From Arminella tubonensis (lineage in GTDB: Bacteria; Pseudomonadota; Alphaproteobacteria; Rhizobiales; Rhizobiaceae), in NCBI RefSeq assembly GCF_003240585.1, contig NZ_PCDP01000068.1, positions 1 to 36,147 on the forward strand: a stretch of 36,147 nucleotides of DNA, read 5' to 3'. Position numbers and translations under genes: made by a program. Below are positions 1 to 9,200 of this stretch, piece after piece. The notes beneath the pieces are model-generated. The model ran no database searches and was not told the origin of the DNA. It worked only from the letters and a program-made list of their open reading frames with translations. Every line of letters starts with the position of its first letter. Positions within the stretch are counted from its first letter, which is position 1.

Positions 1-728
1 GTCGCGGCGGCGCGATCGCGCTGGGCAACGGCCTGGTCACGCTGGGTCTGCAGCACCGGAACCTTGTTCTCGGCTGCCACGAGAGCGGCTTCGTCGCGTT
101 CGACGGCCGCAGCGGCCTGGTCCTTGACCGACTGGCTTTGCTCGACATGGGACTGTGTGCCGGCACCGCTGGTGATCAGCCTTGCATTGCGCGCGGCGTC
201 CGACTGGGCAAAGGCCAGCGAGGCCCGAGACGCGTCGATCGAGGCCTTGGCCTGACCGATGATGGACTGCTGCAGGTGAATCTGGGCGTCGATATTGGTG
301 ATCGCCGCCTCGGCAGCCTTGACGTCTGCCCTCGCCCCTGAGAGCGCAGCCTGGTAATCGCGATCGTCTATCCGGGCAAGAACCTGTCCGGCCTTGACGG
401 TGTCGTTGTCCTTGACGAGGACGTCCTTGATATAGCCCGCGACCTTGGGCGCAATCGTCGTGAAGTCAGCCTTCACATAAGCGTCGTCGGTGGACTCGAT
501 GAAGCGCCCGACTGTCCAGTAGTGATAGCCGAAGTTCGCGCCGAAGGCGACGCCTGCGAGAAGGACTGCGGCGAGGATGCCGCGCTTGACGACATTGCGG
601 CCGGACTTCTTCGGCGCTTCGGGCGCTGCCGCTGCCTCGGCGGCGGGTGCGGCCGGAGCATCGGCGACCTTGGCGGTCTCAGCCTCGGCGGCCGTCTTGA
701 ATGCTTCCTTGCGGGGTATCTGAACCAT
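1..728 (-). CDS. HlyD/EmrA-family membrane fusion protein (5' part)
   Basis: This is the N-terminal part of a periplasmic adaptor subunit of a drug efflux pump; the gene runs off the left edge. The protein starts MVQIPRKEAF, has an Ala/Pro/Glu-rich cytoplasmic tail of about 45 residues, then one membrane segment (about residues 50-68) and the biotinyl-lipoyl-like half-motif around VKADFTTIAPKVAGYI, followed by VKDNDTVKAGQVLARID. After that comes an Ala/Gln-rich coiled-coil hairpin. This order is typical of EmrA/HlyD proteins that link an inner-membrane MFS or ABC pump to an outer-membrane channel. GGAGAAGGAC lies directly upstream of the chosen ATG. The pump partner would be expected further left, outside the window. 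Confidence 0.88.
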   Translation of the reverse strand, partial: MVQIPRKEAFKTAAEAETAKVADAPAAPAAEAAAAPEAPKKSGRNVVKRGILAAVLLAGVAFGANFGYHYWTVGRFIESTDDAYVKADFTTIAPKVAGYIKDVLVKDNDTVKAGQVLARIDDRDYQAALSGARADVKAAEAAITNIDAQIHLQQSIIGQAKASIDASRASLAFAQSDAARNARLITSGAGTQSHVEQSQSVKDQAAAAVERDEAALVAAENKVPVLQTQRDQAVAQRDRAAA

Positions 729-1030
729 TGTCCTTCTCCTGTGTCTTGCCCATTCCTTCCGGTTAGGCTTGTTCGATTTGGAGAAGGCGCCCTGCTACCC
801 CTCATTTGATAATCCGCCTATACCTGTAAGGGTCATAAGCCCTGAGCGGACAATCGGGAACGTAAATGGATCGTCTGACGAGCCTTTCGGTCCTAGGAAG
901 AGTAGGAATGCAGCGGTTTCTCCGCTGCGACGCAACGCCTAACATGGCTGCGAACGTTTTTATCGCAGCACTGGAACGAGGAGCGACCTAAGCGCCGTCA
1001 GCGCATTGCGCCTTTTTCGCGCGCCACGCC

Positions 1031-1336
1031 TTACACCTCGCGAGCTCGAAGCAATAGCCGCGCCGCATCTATTCTGGCCTGCAATTTAACGGCCCTCGCC
1101 TTCAACTCCTCGGTCGAGGCGGGTGCCGCGATGTCGCCGCGTGAAAAGGCTGGCCCTTTGAGCATCAAGCGGTCTGGATTGGAGCGAACGGCTGCGCTTG
1201 CATCTCCGTCAAAGTCTCTCCGGTTTCCATTCCAGACCCTCGACGTATCCTGCACCAGTCCCCGAAACAGTCTAACAAGACTGAATGGGGTGAACTGCCA
1301 GTCACGCCAGAGTGACGCGTTTGAATGTTTGCTCAT
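1031..1336 (-). CDS. hypothetical protein, 101 aa
   Basis: I do not recognise a family. The frame starts MSKHSNASLW, has a GGAG about 10 bases upstream of the ATG, and ends in an Ala/Arg/Leu-rich segment (residues about 75-101) that could form an amphipathic helix. It lies 65 bases downstream of the epoxide hydrolase gene on the same strand and could be co-transcribed with it. A competing plus-strand frame at 1131-1418 lacks a convincing ribosome binding site. Whether this is a real gene is uncertain. Confidence 0.4.
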   Translation of the reverse strand: MSKHSNASLWRDWQFTPFSLVRLFRGLVQDTSRVWNGNRRDFDGDASAAVRSNPDRLMLKGPAFSRGDIAAPASTEELKARAVKLQARIDAARLLLRAREV

Positions 1337-1401
1337 AGCGCTTGCGCTCCATCGTCAATTCACTTTGGCTTTCCGGCAGATGAACATGCATCCTGCTCCG
1401 A

Positions 1402-2682
1402 TCAGCGCAGTGTCTTGAACGTATCCCTGAGCTCGGCGGTGAGGGCCGTCGGCTGTTCCCAGGCGGCGAAGTGTCCACCCTTGTCCAGCCGGTTGTAGTG
1501 GATCAGTTTTGGATAGGCCTTCTCCGCCCAGCTTTTGGGCGCAGCGTAAAGCTCATCGGGAAACACGCTGACGCCGACGGGGATCGTCACACCCTTCGGA
1601 GCGAAGAAAGCCAGCTTGCTTTCCCAGTAGAGACGAGCAGACGATATCGCAGTGTTGGTCACCCAATAGAGCGTGGCGTTGTCAAGGATATCGTCCCGGG
1701 TAAGGCCCTCGCCTTTTCCGTCGAACACCCGCGCGATCAATTCGTAGCTTTTGATGTCGTGGTCGATCATCCACGATGCCATTCCCACGGGGGAATCGAC
1801 AAGCCCATACAGCGTTTGCGGGCGGTTTGCCATTTCGATGGCGTAGCCGAGCCCATGCTTGTAGAAATCGGCGAGCTGCTGGTAGGCCTGCAGTTCGTCA
1901 GGTGCGAGACCCGCTGGCGGCGGCCCGCCGGCCTGCAAAGCCTTCGCGACGTCATCGGGGACCGTGGCCGGCATGTTGACGTGTATTCCGACCAGTCCAG
2001 GTGGTGTCAGAAGCGCCATCTGCTCGGTGACCGCATCGCCCCAGTCGCCGCCCTGCGCCACGTACCTGTTGTACCCAAGGCGCTCCATCAGCACGACCCA
2101 AGCCTTGGCAATGCGGATCGGATCCCAGCCCAGCTCGGTAGGCTTGCCGGAAAAGCCATGGCCGGGCATCGACGGGATGACCAAGTCGAAGGCATCCGTT
2201 GCGGCTCCCCCGTGTGCCGTCGGATTGGTGAGAGGGCCGATGATCTTCATCTGTTCCAAGATCGATCCCGGCCACCCGTGAGTGACGATCAGTGGCAGCG
2301 CATTCTTTTCCTTCGACTTGATGTGGATGAAGTGTATCTCCACCCCGTCGATTTCGGTCGTGAACTGCGGGAGGGCGTTTAGTCTCGCCTCGCACTTGCG
2401 CCAGTCATAATCTTCGGCCCAGTAATGAGCGAGAGCCCGCGCCGTCTTCAGTTGCACTCCCTGTGAGGAGTCCTTGACCAGTTCCTCGTCCGGCCACCGC
2501 GTGGCGACGATTCTCCGGTGAAGGTCCTTGAGCTGATCCTGCGGGATTCTGACTTTGAAGGGACGAATCTCCTCAGGTCGGGCCGCCGCCCACGCCCCTC
2601 CAGGCAAGAGGCTTATGGCGCTGCCGATCACGGTGGCTGCTAGAAGCTCGCGGCGCGTGGGTGAAAGCGATGTGTCCGTCAT
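1402..2682 (-). CDS. Epoxide hydrolase, EHN/alpha-beta hydrolase type, Tat-exported
   Basis: A 426-residue alpha/beta hydrolase of the microsomal-type epoxide hydrolase family, which opens epoxides to diols through an Asp-ester intermediate. The N-terminus has a twin-arginine motif (TRRELLAATV) and a hydrophobic stretch ending near GGAWAAA, so export to the periplasm is inferred. The epoxide hydrolase N-terminal domain begins at IRPFKVRIP (about residue 39). The oxyanion motif HGWPGS, the nucleophile motif GGDWGD and the catalytic-His region GGHFAAWEQP are all visible. Length fits the family plus a signal peptide. The gene is divergent from the PAS sensor kinase gene and the shared 234-base gap carries palindromes. 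The physiological substrate cannot be read from the sequence. Confidence 0.9.
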   Translation of the reverse strand: MTDTSLSPTRRELLAATVIGSAISLLPGGAWAAARPEEIRPFKVRIPQDQLKDLHRRIVATRWPDEELVKDSSQGVQLKTARALAHYWAEDYDWRKCEARLNALPQFTTEIDGVEIHFIHIKSKEKNALPLIVTHGWPGSILEQMKIIGPLTNPTAHGGAATDAFDLVIPSMPGHGFSGKPTELGWDPIRIAKAWVVLMERLGYNRYVAQGGDWGDAVTEQMALLTPPGLVGIHVNMPATVPDDVAKALQAGGPPPAGLAPDELQAYQQLADFYKHGLGYAIEMANRPQTLYGLVDSPVGMASWMIDHDIKSYELIARVFDGKGEGLTRDDILDNATLYWVTNTAISSARLYWESKLAFFAPKGVTIPVGVSVFPDELYAAPKSWAEKAYPKLIHYNRLDKGGHFAAWEQPTALTAELRDTFKTLR

Positions 2683-2757
2683 GATGTCCCCCTGTCTTCC
2701 AAATGTATTGATTGGTAAGCAGGTAGACGGGTGCGAACGTTAAAACCATTGCACGAT

Positions 2758-2886
2758 GGTATCGTCGATACCTTGGATAGATCGAGCCTTGTCTCAACCG
2801 TCGTCAAATCTTCAGGGTAAAATTGTGGGGCACTCGAACCGATACTATGGGATAGTATCATCCGCCTTGTCGCAACGGTAGTATCG
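2758..2886. promoter_or_regulatory. Palindrome cluster in the divergent promoter region
   Basis: Three related elements lie between the epoxide hydrolase and the PAS kinase genes. GGTATCG-T-CGATACC occupies 2758-2772. GATACTAT-GGG-ATAGTATC, with 8-bp perfect arms, occupies 2841-2859. A further half-site TAGTATCG lies at 2879-2886. All share a GATAC/GTATC core. The spacing suggests a multi-site operator for a dimeric regulator acting on one or both genes. The regulator is unknown. Confidence 0.5.
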
Positions 2887-2916
2887 CGCAAGCGGCTACT
2901 CGCGAAAGGGACGGCT

Positions 2917-4554
2917 ATGGACCTCGATCTCGGCCGCATTCTGGATTCAATGCCCGGCATGGTCTTGAGCGCTACGCCGGAAGGAGAGATTGGGTTCGTC
3001 AATCGAGAATGGTCGGACTTTGCGGGCTTAGGTGGTTCTGTTTCTGATGGGCCCGCCTGGCAAGCGATAATCGGCCCGAACGAGCTACCCGACCTAGTCA
3101 AGCAGTGGAAATTGATCATCGCTTCCGGCGAACCTGGATTGATGAAAACGCGCCTTCGTCGTTTCGACGGCCAAGATAGACCATGCAAATTCCGTTGTAG
3201 TCCGATGCGCGATGACCAGGGCGAGGTCCTCAGGGGGTACGTGATCGCCTCCGAGGCGGCGGATCAGGAGACCGACCAGCGGACTGAGCGCCAGATCCTT
3301 GATGGAATACCTGCCGGGATAGGCGTGCTGACATCGACTGGCGAGTTGAAAGCAGTCAACGACCACGTCGTCAGTTACTTTGGCAAATCGGAGGAAGAAC
3401 TCACCCGCTGTGTGTCGGCCGAAATCGTACACCCAGAAGATCTTCAGCATGTTCTCGATACCGTCGAGCGCGCAGTCACGAACGGAGAGGCATACGATGT
3501 AGAGCTTCGTTTCCTTGGAGCCGACGGAAATTATCGCTGGTTCCAGGTACGCGGCAAACCGCTTCGGGACGGACGAGGAAGTGTATTTCAGTGGTATGTT
3601 CTTCACCTTGACATCGACGAGCGCAAGCGCGCTGAAGAGGCGTTGCGAACAAGCGAGACCAATCTCCGCGACAACCTCAACGCGCTGCCGACAACGGCAT
3701 GGTCCACCTGGCCCGATGGCTATGTCGATTTTCTCAATGCGCGCTGGCTCGACTATTCGGGCTCTACCGCCGAACAAGCCGGCGGGTTTGGTTGGGGAGA
3801 CGTGATCCATCCCGACGACGCAGGGAGGCTTTTCAACTACTGGCAAACGTGCTTGGCCACAGGAAAGAGCGTGGATATCGAAGCACGGATGCGCCGCTAT
3901 GACGGCGAGTATCGTTGGTTCTTGTTCCGAGCGGACCCGCTTCGTGATGAAAACGGGACAATCATCAAGTGGTTTGGGATCGAGACACGTCTTCTTCGTC
4001 ACGACGGCGTCTATCGTTGGTTCCAGATTCGCGGATTACCGCTTCAAGACGACAGCGGCACCGGTGTCCGCTGGTACAGCCTTCTAACCGATATCGATGA
4101 TAGGAAAGGTGCAGAAGAGGAACTGCGGCGCAGCGAGGCGTTTTTGGCCGACGCCCAGCGCGTCAGTAAGACCGGCAGCTTCGCATGGCGTGTCGGTTCG
4201 ACGAAGGTAACATGGTCGGACGAAACCTATCGGATCTTTGGCTTCGACCCTGCCGAGCCCGTCACGCTCGACCTGATCCGAAGCAGGCTCCATCCCGACA
4301 ACGTGGTGACATTTGAGAAAGTTGTCGATGCAGCACAACGCGAGGGCAGCGACTTCGACCACGAAACGCGGATGGTGATGCCCGACCAGTCCATCAAGTT
4401 CGTGCGTGTCGTCGCCCACAACGAGCGGAACAAGGACGGCGAACTTGAGCTGCGCGGAGCCGTCCGGGACGTAACCGCCAGCCGCCTTGCCGAGGAGGCG
4501 CTAAGCAAGGCCCGCTCCGACCTCGCGCGCGTCGCCAGGGTTACGAGGCGATGA
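2917..4554 (+). CDS. Multi-PAS sensor kinase N-terminal part (broken gene)
   Basis: A 545-residue cytoplasmic sensor with PAS domains at about residues 5-110, 125-235, 250-354 and 405-520. PAC-type ends such as YRWFQVRG and WYVLHLDIDERK are clear. Two structural faults are visible. At about residue 354 the third PAS stops at IIKWFG and is followed directly by the C-terminal half of another PAS (ETRLLRHDGVYRWFQIRG), as expected from an in-frame deletion. At the 3' end the text LARVARVT, which in this family leads into the HisKA domain, runs into RR and a stop. The HATPase part follows in another reading frame at 4551. No phosphoacceptor His domain remains, so the product is probably not a functional kinase. 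The promoter region is palindromic and divergent from the epoxide hydrolase. Confidence 0.8.
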   Translation: MDLDLGRILDSMPGMVLSATPEGEIGFVNREWSDFAGLGGSVSDGPAWQAIIGPNELPDLVKQWKLIIASGEPGLMKTRLRRFDGQDRPCKFRCSPMRDDQGEVLRGYVIASEAADQETDQRTERQILDGIPAGIGVLTSTGELKAVNDHVVSYFGKSEEELTRCVSAEIVHPEDLQHVLDTVERAVTNGEAYDVELRFLGADGNYRWFQVRGKPLRDGRGSVFQWYVLHLDIDERKRAEEALRTSETNLRDNLNALPTTAWSTWPDGYVDFLNARWLDYSGSTAEQAGGFGWGDVIHPDDAGRLFNYWQTCLATGKSVDIEARMRRYDGEYRWFLFRADPLRDENGTIIKWFGIETRLLRHDGVYRWFQIRGLPLQDDSGTGVRWYSLLTDIDDRKGAEEELRRSEAFLADAQRVSKTGSFAWRVGSTKVTWSDETYRIFGFDPAEPVTLDLIRSRLHPDNVVTFEKVVDAAQREGSDFDHETRMVMPDQSIKFVRVVAHNERNKDGELELRGAVRDVTASRLAEEALSKARSDLARVARVTRR

Positions 4555-4901
4555 CCGGTATTGGCGACCGCCAGAGGCGATTGTTGATCAGCACCCAGCG
4601 CGACGAGGGTAACCAGGTGCGCTTCCTGGTCCAGGATGTTGGAATAGGCTTTGGAGCCGGCGACGCGGAACGCCTCTTCGAGGCGTTCTACTCCACGAAG
4701 AACGATGGTATGGGCATTGGCCTCTCCGTCAGCCAGTCAATTATAGACGCCCACAAGGGCCGCCTGTGGGCGACACCCAACAATGGTCCCGGTGCGACTG
4801 TTTGCTTCTCCGTTCCGGGATATGCCGGGAACGAAGCCTACCCAAGCAACGTTGCTCATGTTGACGTCAACCCTGCACAAAACTCAGCGAGGACTTCATG
4901 A
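4551..4901 (+). pseudogene. Histidine kinase ATP-binding domain remnant of the PAS kinase
   Basis: A 116-residue frame with the C-terminal half of a HATPase_c domain: VQDVGIGF (N/G1 region), LFEAFYSTKNDGMGIGLSVSQSI (F and G2 boxes) and a final PGATVCFSVPG strand. The words upstream of the ATG read GYEAMTGI in the same frame, matching the usual NA-(F/Y)-(D/E)-AM of this family, so the ATG is internal to an older, longer gene. About 130 residues carrying HisKA and the N box are missing between here and the PAS part. Its stop overlaps the start of the next gene (ATGA). It may be translated as a fragment but should be inactive. Confidence 0.75.
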
Positions 4902-5272
4902 ACGCCAAGCATTCCCTGGTATCGGTCATTGATGACGACGAATCCGTACGGGAATCGTTGCCTGACCTGCTCAGGGCATTCGGGCACGGCGTCGAGACTT
5001 TCGCGTCTGCCGAGGACTTTCTCTTATCGAAGAGCATCGACACGTCCGACTGCCTGATCCTCGACATCGGCATGCCTGGCATGACGGGGCCAGAACTTCA
5101 GCGGGAACTCAAGCACCGCGGAAAGCGAACGCCGATCGTCTTCATCACCGCCCTGAAAGACGACGCAGTCCGATTGCAATTGATCGCCCATGGCGCTGTT
5201 GATTGCCTGTTCAAGCCTTTTAGCGCCGCCGCCCTGCAGCATGCGCTCGATGCCGCATTGCGCTCGCCCTGA
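4898..5272 (+). CDS. Stand-alone receiver-domain response regulator (FixJ-like)
   Basis: A 124-residue receiver domain with the acidic pair DDDE (residues about 12-15), the phosphoacceptor in LILDIGMPGM (Asp about 56), the Thr/Ser site region FITAL, and the conserved Lys in LFKPF. No output domain follows, so it is a single-domain receiver that probably acts by phosphotransfer or protein contact. Its ATG overlaps the stop of the kinase fragment by four bases, so it is translationally coupled to that gene. AGCGAGGACTTC precedes the ATG. Because the cognate kinase is broken, phosphate would have to come from another kinase. Confidence 0.88.
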   Translation: MNAKHSLVSVIDDDESVRESLPDLLRAFGHGVETFASAEDFLLSKSIDTSDCLILDIGMPGMTGPELQRELKHRGKRTPIVFITALKDDAVRLQLIAHGAVDCLFKPFSAAALQHALDAALRSP

Positions 5273-5403
5273 TTGGTTCGCGCCATCGGCGTCCTCTATG
5301 CGACGAAACCCTTCCAAGCGCGCACGCCTTGTTCAATAGAGACATCAAATCTGCTGTTATCATCGCCCCAGTGATTTTGGCAAAACTCAAAGGGAGTGTC
5401 GAC

Positions 5404-5628
5404 ATGAACGCGAACAACAACTCTTTGGGCACATTCCGATCGTATCGGAACCGCGCGATCAAGGCGACAGCGCGCGACATGGCAAGGTTTGGTCAGGACC
5501 CCATCTGGAGCGACGCGAATATGAGCATCACGGAACTGAGGCGGACCCATGGGCTTATTTTGGAAAGCGTCGGCGGACCGAGGCTTGATTTCGTGCTCGG
5601 TCCCAGCGGGGTCTGGCGAGTACATTAG
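5404..5628 (+). CDS. hypothetical protein, 74 aa
   Basis: A small soluble basic protein starting MNANNNSLGTFRSYRNRAIK. The ATG at 5404 is preferred over an upstream in-frame ATG at 5329 because AAAGGGAG lies just ahead of it. No domain is recognised. It follows the receiver gene by about 130 bases on the same strand. Confidence 0.5.
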   Translation: MNANNNSLGTFRSYRNRAIKATARDMARFGQDPIWSDANMSITELRRTHGLILESVGGPRLDFVLGPSGVWRVH

Positions 5629-5645
5629 CCGCGGAACCGTCGATC

Positions 5646-5885
5646 ATGTCGATTTTCGATCTGGATGTGAGCCAGGTTTTGTGCACGCCGGGAACAAGCA
5701 GGAGCGGCTGGCAGATACGCTTGGTCATCGGGCGTCAAGCCGCGTTCTGGCTTGATTGGGCGATGGTGCGATCGCTGCCACACACGGCGCTTCCTGATAT
5801 TTCCATTGTGCGTGCGCAATCTGGTTCATCGGACCTATATTGGGAGGGTGTCTTGGTCGACGTCGTCCTGAAACGGTCGGTTTGA
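5646..5885 (+). CDS. possible small hypothetical protein, 79 aa
   Basis: A frame starting MSIFDLDVSQVL with several Trp residues, 17 bases after the preceding small gene. No convincing ribosome binding site and no recognised family. A competing minus-strand frame exists. It could be a chance frame. Confidence 0.28.
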   Translation: MSIFDLDVSQVLCTPGTSRSGWQIRLVIGRQAAFWLDWAMVRSLPHTALPDISIVRAQSGSSDLYWEGVLVDVVLKRSV

Positions 5886-6245
5886 GGCCGTCGTATGGCT
5901 TTGTTTAGATCGCGACATCCTGCAAAGGGGAGCCGCTGACCGCCGATTGGGGGGCCTGCCCGCCTCCGTATCTTCAATACGATTGGAACGCGTTCGCTGA
6001 GTTGGCTCCCGGCCCTACAATTTGTGGCGAGCGACCGGTCTGGCGTTCCCGAGTACGCGTCAGATCAGATATTGGATCAAACCACAGCGAGTTTCGTGTC
6101 CGTCTCAGGATTTTCATCAGCCTCCATGTTCCACGCAAGGGTGGAACGGGCTGCGGGGGTTTTGACGACGAATACGGGGAGCGGCTGCACAACCGTAAGT
6201 CCTTCACGATATTTACGATCGCGGCGATCCCAGTTGCCCGCAGCG
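5886..6245. other. Gap without a supported gene
   Basis: About 360 bases between the small plus-strand frames and the 3' end of the giant kinase gene. Only short overlapping frames in several phases are present and none has family features or a good start. No repeat or terminator hairpin was recognised. Confidence 0.5.
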
Positions 6246-9200
6246 CTAATACAGCGCTTTCGGTTCTTCCTCGGCGGGCATTGCGAAATGGAAGATGGCT
6301 CCTCGAAGGACTCCCGGCGCTGCCCACAGTTTGCCACCGTGTGCCTCAACAATTGAGCGGCAGATCGACAATCCCATGCCCAGTCCCTCGGCCTTGGTTG
6401 TGTAGAACGCTCCAAAGATGCGGTCGATGTTTGCTGGATCAATCCCCTGTCCGGAATCCTGCACGGATACTTGAACTTCGCCGGAATCCGAGATGCCAGA
6501 ACTCACCTGAATTTCGCCTCGCCCGCCGCCGCCCTGCCTGATCGCATCAAAGGCGTTCATAATGAGGTTGAGAACGACCTGCTGCAACTGAACCCGGTCA
6601 CCTTGAATCAGGGGCAGTCCCTCAGTCAATCGCGTCCGGAGCGATACTCCACTTTTTTCGGCTTCGCCGTAAGTCAGGCCGATGATCTCGAGGACGACCT
6701 CGTTTATATTCAACCCCGACTTTTGCGGTGGCGCCTTTTTGATGAGTGTCCGGATCCGGCTAAAGACTTGCCCAGCGCGCGTGCCGTCCCGAATGACGCG
6801 AGCGATCGCCTTTCGAGCTTCGGGTATGCTCGGTCTGTCATTCAGCAACAACATGGCTGTTTCAGCGCTGACAACCACTCCGGAAAGAGGTTGGTTCAGT
6901 TCGTGGGCAATCGACGCCGCAAGGTGTCCCATCGTCGTCACACGATTTGCATGTGCGAGTGCTAACTGAATTTCGTGATACCGACGCTCGCTGTCGCGAG
7001 CCAGTCCCTCCGCTCGTCGTCGATCCGTAAGATCCACGACGAATGCGACGCCCTCGGTCGGTCGCCCGTCAAAAAGCGCCGCTCCGATTAGTACGGGGAC
7101 GAGGCTGCCGTCCTTTTTAACATACTCTCCCTCGAATGGCGTCGCGATGCCGCTCGCACGCATCTGTTCCATGACGAGATCGTTCTCCGATTGCCATTCG
7201 CCGGGCATTAGGGTCGGCCAGCGCATACTGCCTGACTGAAGATCCTCGCTTTGATATCCAACAATCCGCAGAAACGCATCATTCGCGTCCGTGATCGTAC
7301 CATCAAGATCCCAAGTGAATATTCCAATGATATTGGCGTTGAACAGGCGCTGAATTCGTGCCTCGCGCTCTTGAAGAACGCCATAGAGACGCGTGTTCTC
7401 CAATGAAATTGCCGCCTGCGCCCCCACGAGCTCAAGAAGCCTCGCGCGATCGGACGTGAAAACGTGGGACGCCAGGGTGTTCTCCAGGTAGAGCAATCCG
7501 CCAAGTTTTCCCTGACGAACCAGCGGTAGGCAGAGGACTGATCGCGCCCTCCGCTGGCTCATGTATGGGTCGTCAGAGAAGAAATGCTGCTTGGCCGCGT
7601 CGTCGACGATCACCGTTTCATGCGTTCGCATGACATAGCGGATGATGGTTTCAGGAGCCGCCAGACCCGCGACGTTGCCGTAATGCAGGACGACGCCGTC
7701 GCCGTCGATCACAGCCTCGGCTTCGATGCTGTAGTCACTCTGATGGGGTAAAATAAGGAGTCCGCGGTCGGCGCCTGCGTTCTGCATCGCGATCGTCATC
7801 AGCCGTTCGACCAAATGTGGCAACAGAATTTCGCTGGACAATGCCTGCGACGCCTTCAAGACGGCGGCGACATCGAACTGTTGAGCCGAACTCGCTGTCT
7901 CCCTAGTCCCAAGATGCGGACCGGCGATAAGCCATCTGGGATAGAGCGCCTCAAGCTGCCTTACCTTGCCCAATGCCCCCCAGCGCAAATAGCCGTCGCG
8001 GGATTTTGACAGGTACATCTCGCAGATGTCCTCAAGGTCGCGGGCGGCGTAGAAGCGCGCGGCGATTTCATAGGCGAGCGCTTCATTGTGAACAAAACCG
8101 TTGGCACGGGCGGAGCGAATGGCCAACTGATACAAACGCTCGGCCTCGAGATCACGGCCTTCCAATCGCGCAAGCTCCGCGCCGACGAGCGCGGCGCGGT
8201 TCTCGAAATTCTCCGGACAGTTCTTCGCCCATACCTCGAGCTGTTTGTGATGAGTTGCCAAGGCATTCAGGGTCTCCTTCGTCCCCGCCGACGCCGTTAT
8301 CGCTCCGCTGGATAAGACGGAGGATGGGGATGTGGGATTCGTCTTCGCCACAGCGCGATCATAGAAGGCAGCAAGAGAAAGCGCAGCGTAGAAATGATAT
8401 TCCGCTGTTTCAAACATGGCGGCGGAGGTCCAGAGTAATTTATGCGCCTTTGCCGCGGCGTCCAATGCGGAGGAGTAATCGCCGGCAAAAAAGCGCGACT
8501 GCAGTTTTCGGATCCAATACCAACATTCCGGTTGCCTCGTCGCCGGGTCGGCCGCATAGCGCTGCTCCAGCTCGGCTTCGCTCACCTGCCCGTCATCGAA
8601 GCAGCCAAACGTGTGCGTAAGCCCGCGCAGGCTTCGGATAACTCCGAGCTGCGCTTTGATGATATCGACTATGTGGTCGAACCGCGCGCGCTCGGCGAGT
8701 TCCAGACCAGCCTCGGCTTGGCGCTCGGCCTCGCCAAGAGGATCGCCTGCCGCTAGAAAATTAGTATTCAGGTTGTCGCAGCAGTACGTGATAAAGCTCA
8801 GATCGCCTACTTTTGTCGCCGTCTCAAACGCTCGCAGAACAAGTGCCCGACTGACGCGCACATGCTTGGTCCACATCAAAGAGAATTGCGCAAACCACAG
8901 ATAGGTCCGAGCTCGAAATCTCTCGAGCCCACGTTTGTCCACCAGTTCATATCCGAGGGTGGCGAACCGAAATCCCGCCTGGTAGTCGTCGAACTGTGGC
9001 CCGGCGATTTTGCTGAAAAAAACGTAAGCGACACATGAGCCGTCCCCGTGCCCCCGCTCCAGACTGAGATTGACCGACCGGCAAATAGCGAGCGAAAGAA
9101 GATTTTCATCAGTGAACAACGCCGACGGAAAAACTCGTGTGAGCACGTCCAGAGTGGCGAGAGATACGGCGTCCCGCATCAAAGGCAGATCGACGAGCTC

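Noticed and set aside
1131..1418. Plus-strand frame, 95 aa
   Set aside because: No ribosome binding site or family features; it overlaps a better-supported minus-strand frame and the epoxide hydrolase end.
6002..6541. Plus-strand frame, 179 aa
   Set aside because: Mostly antisense to the giant kinase C-terminus and without protein family features.
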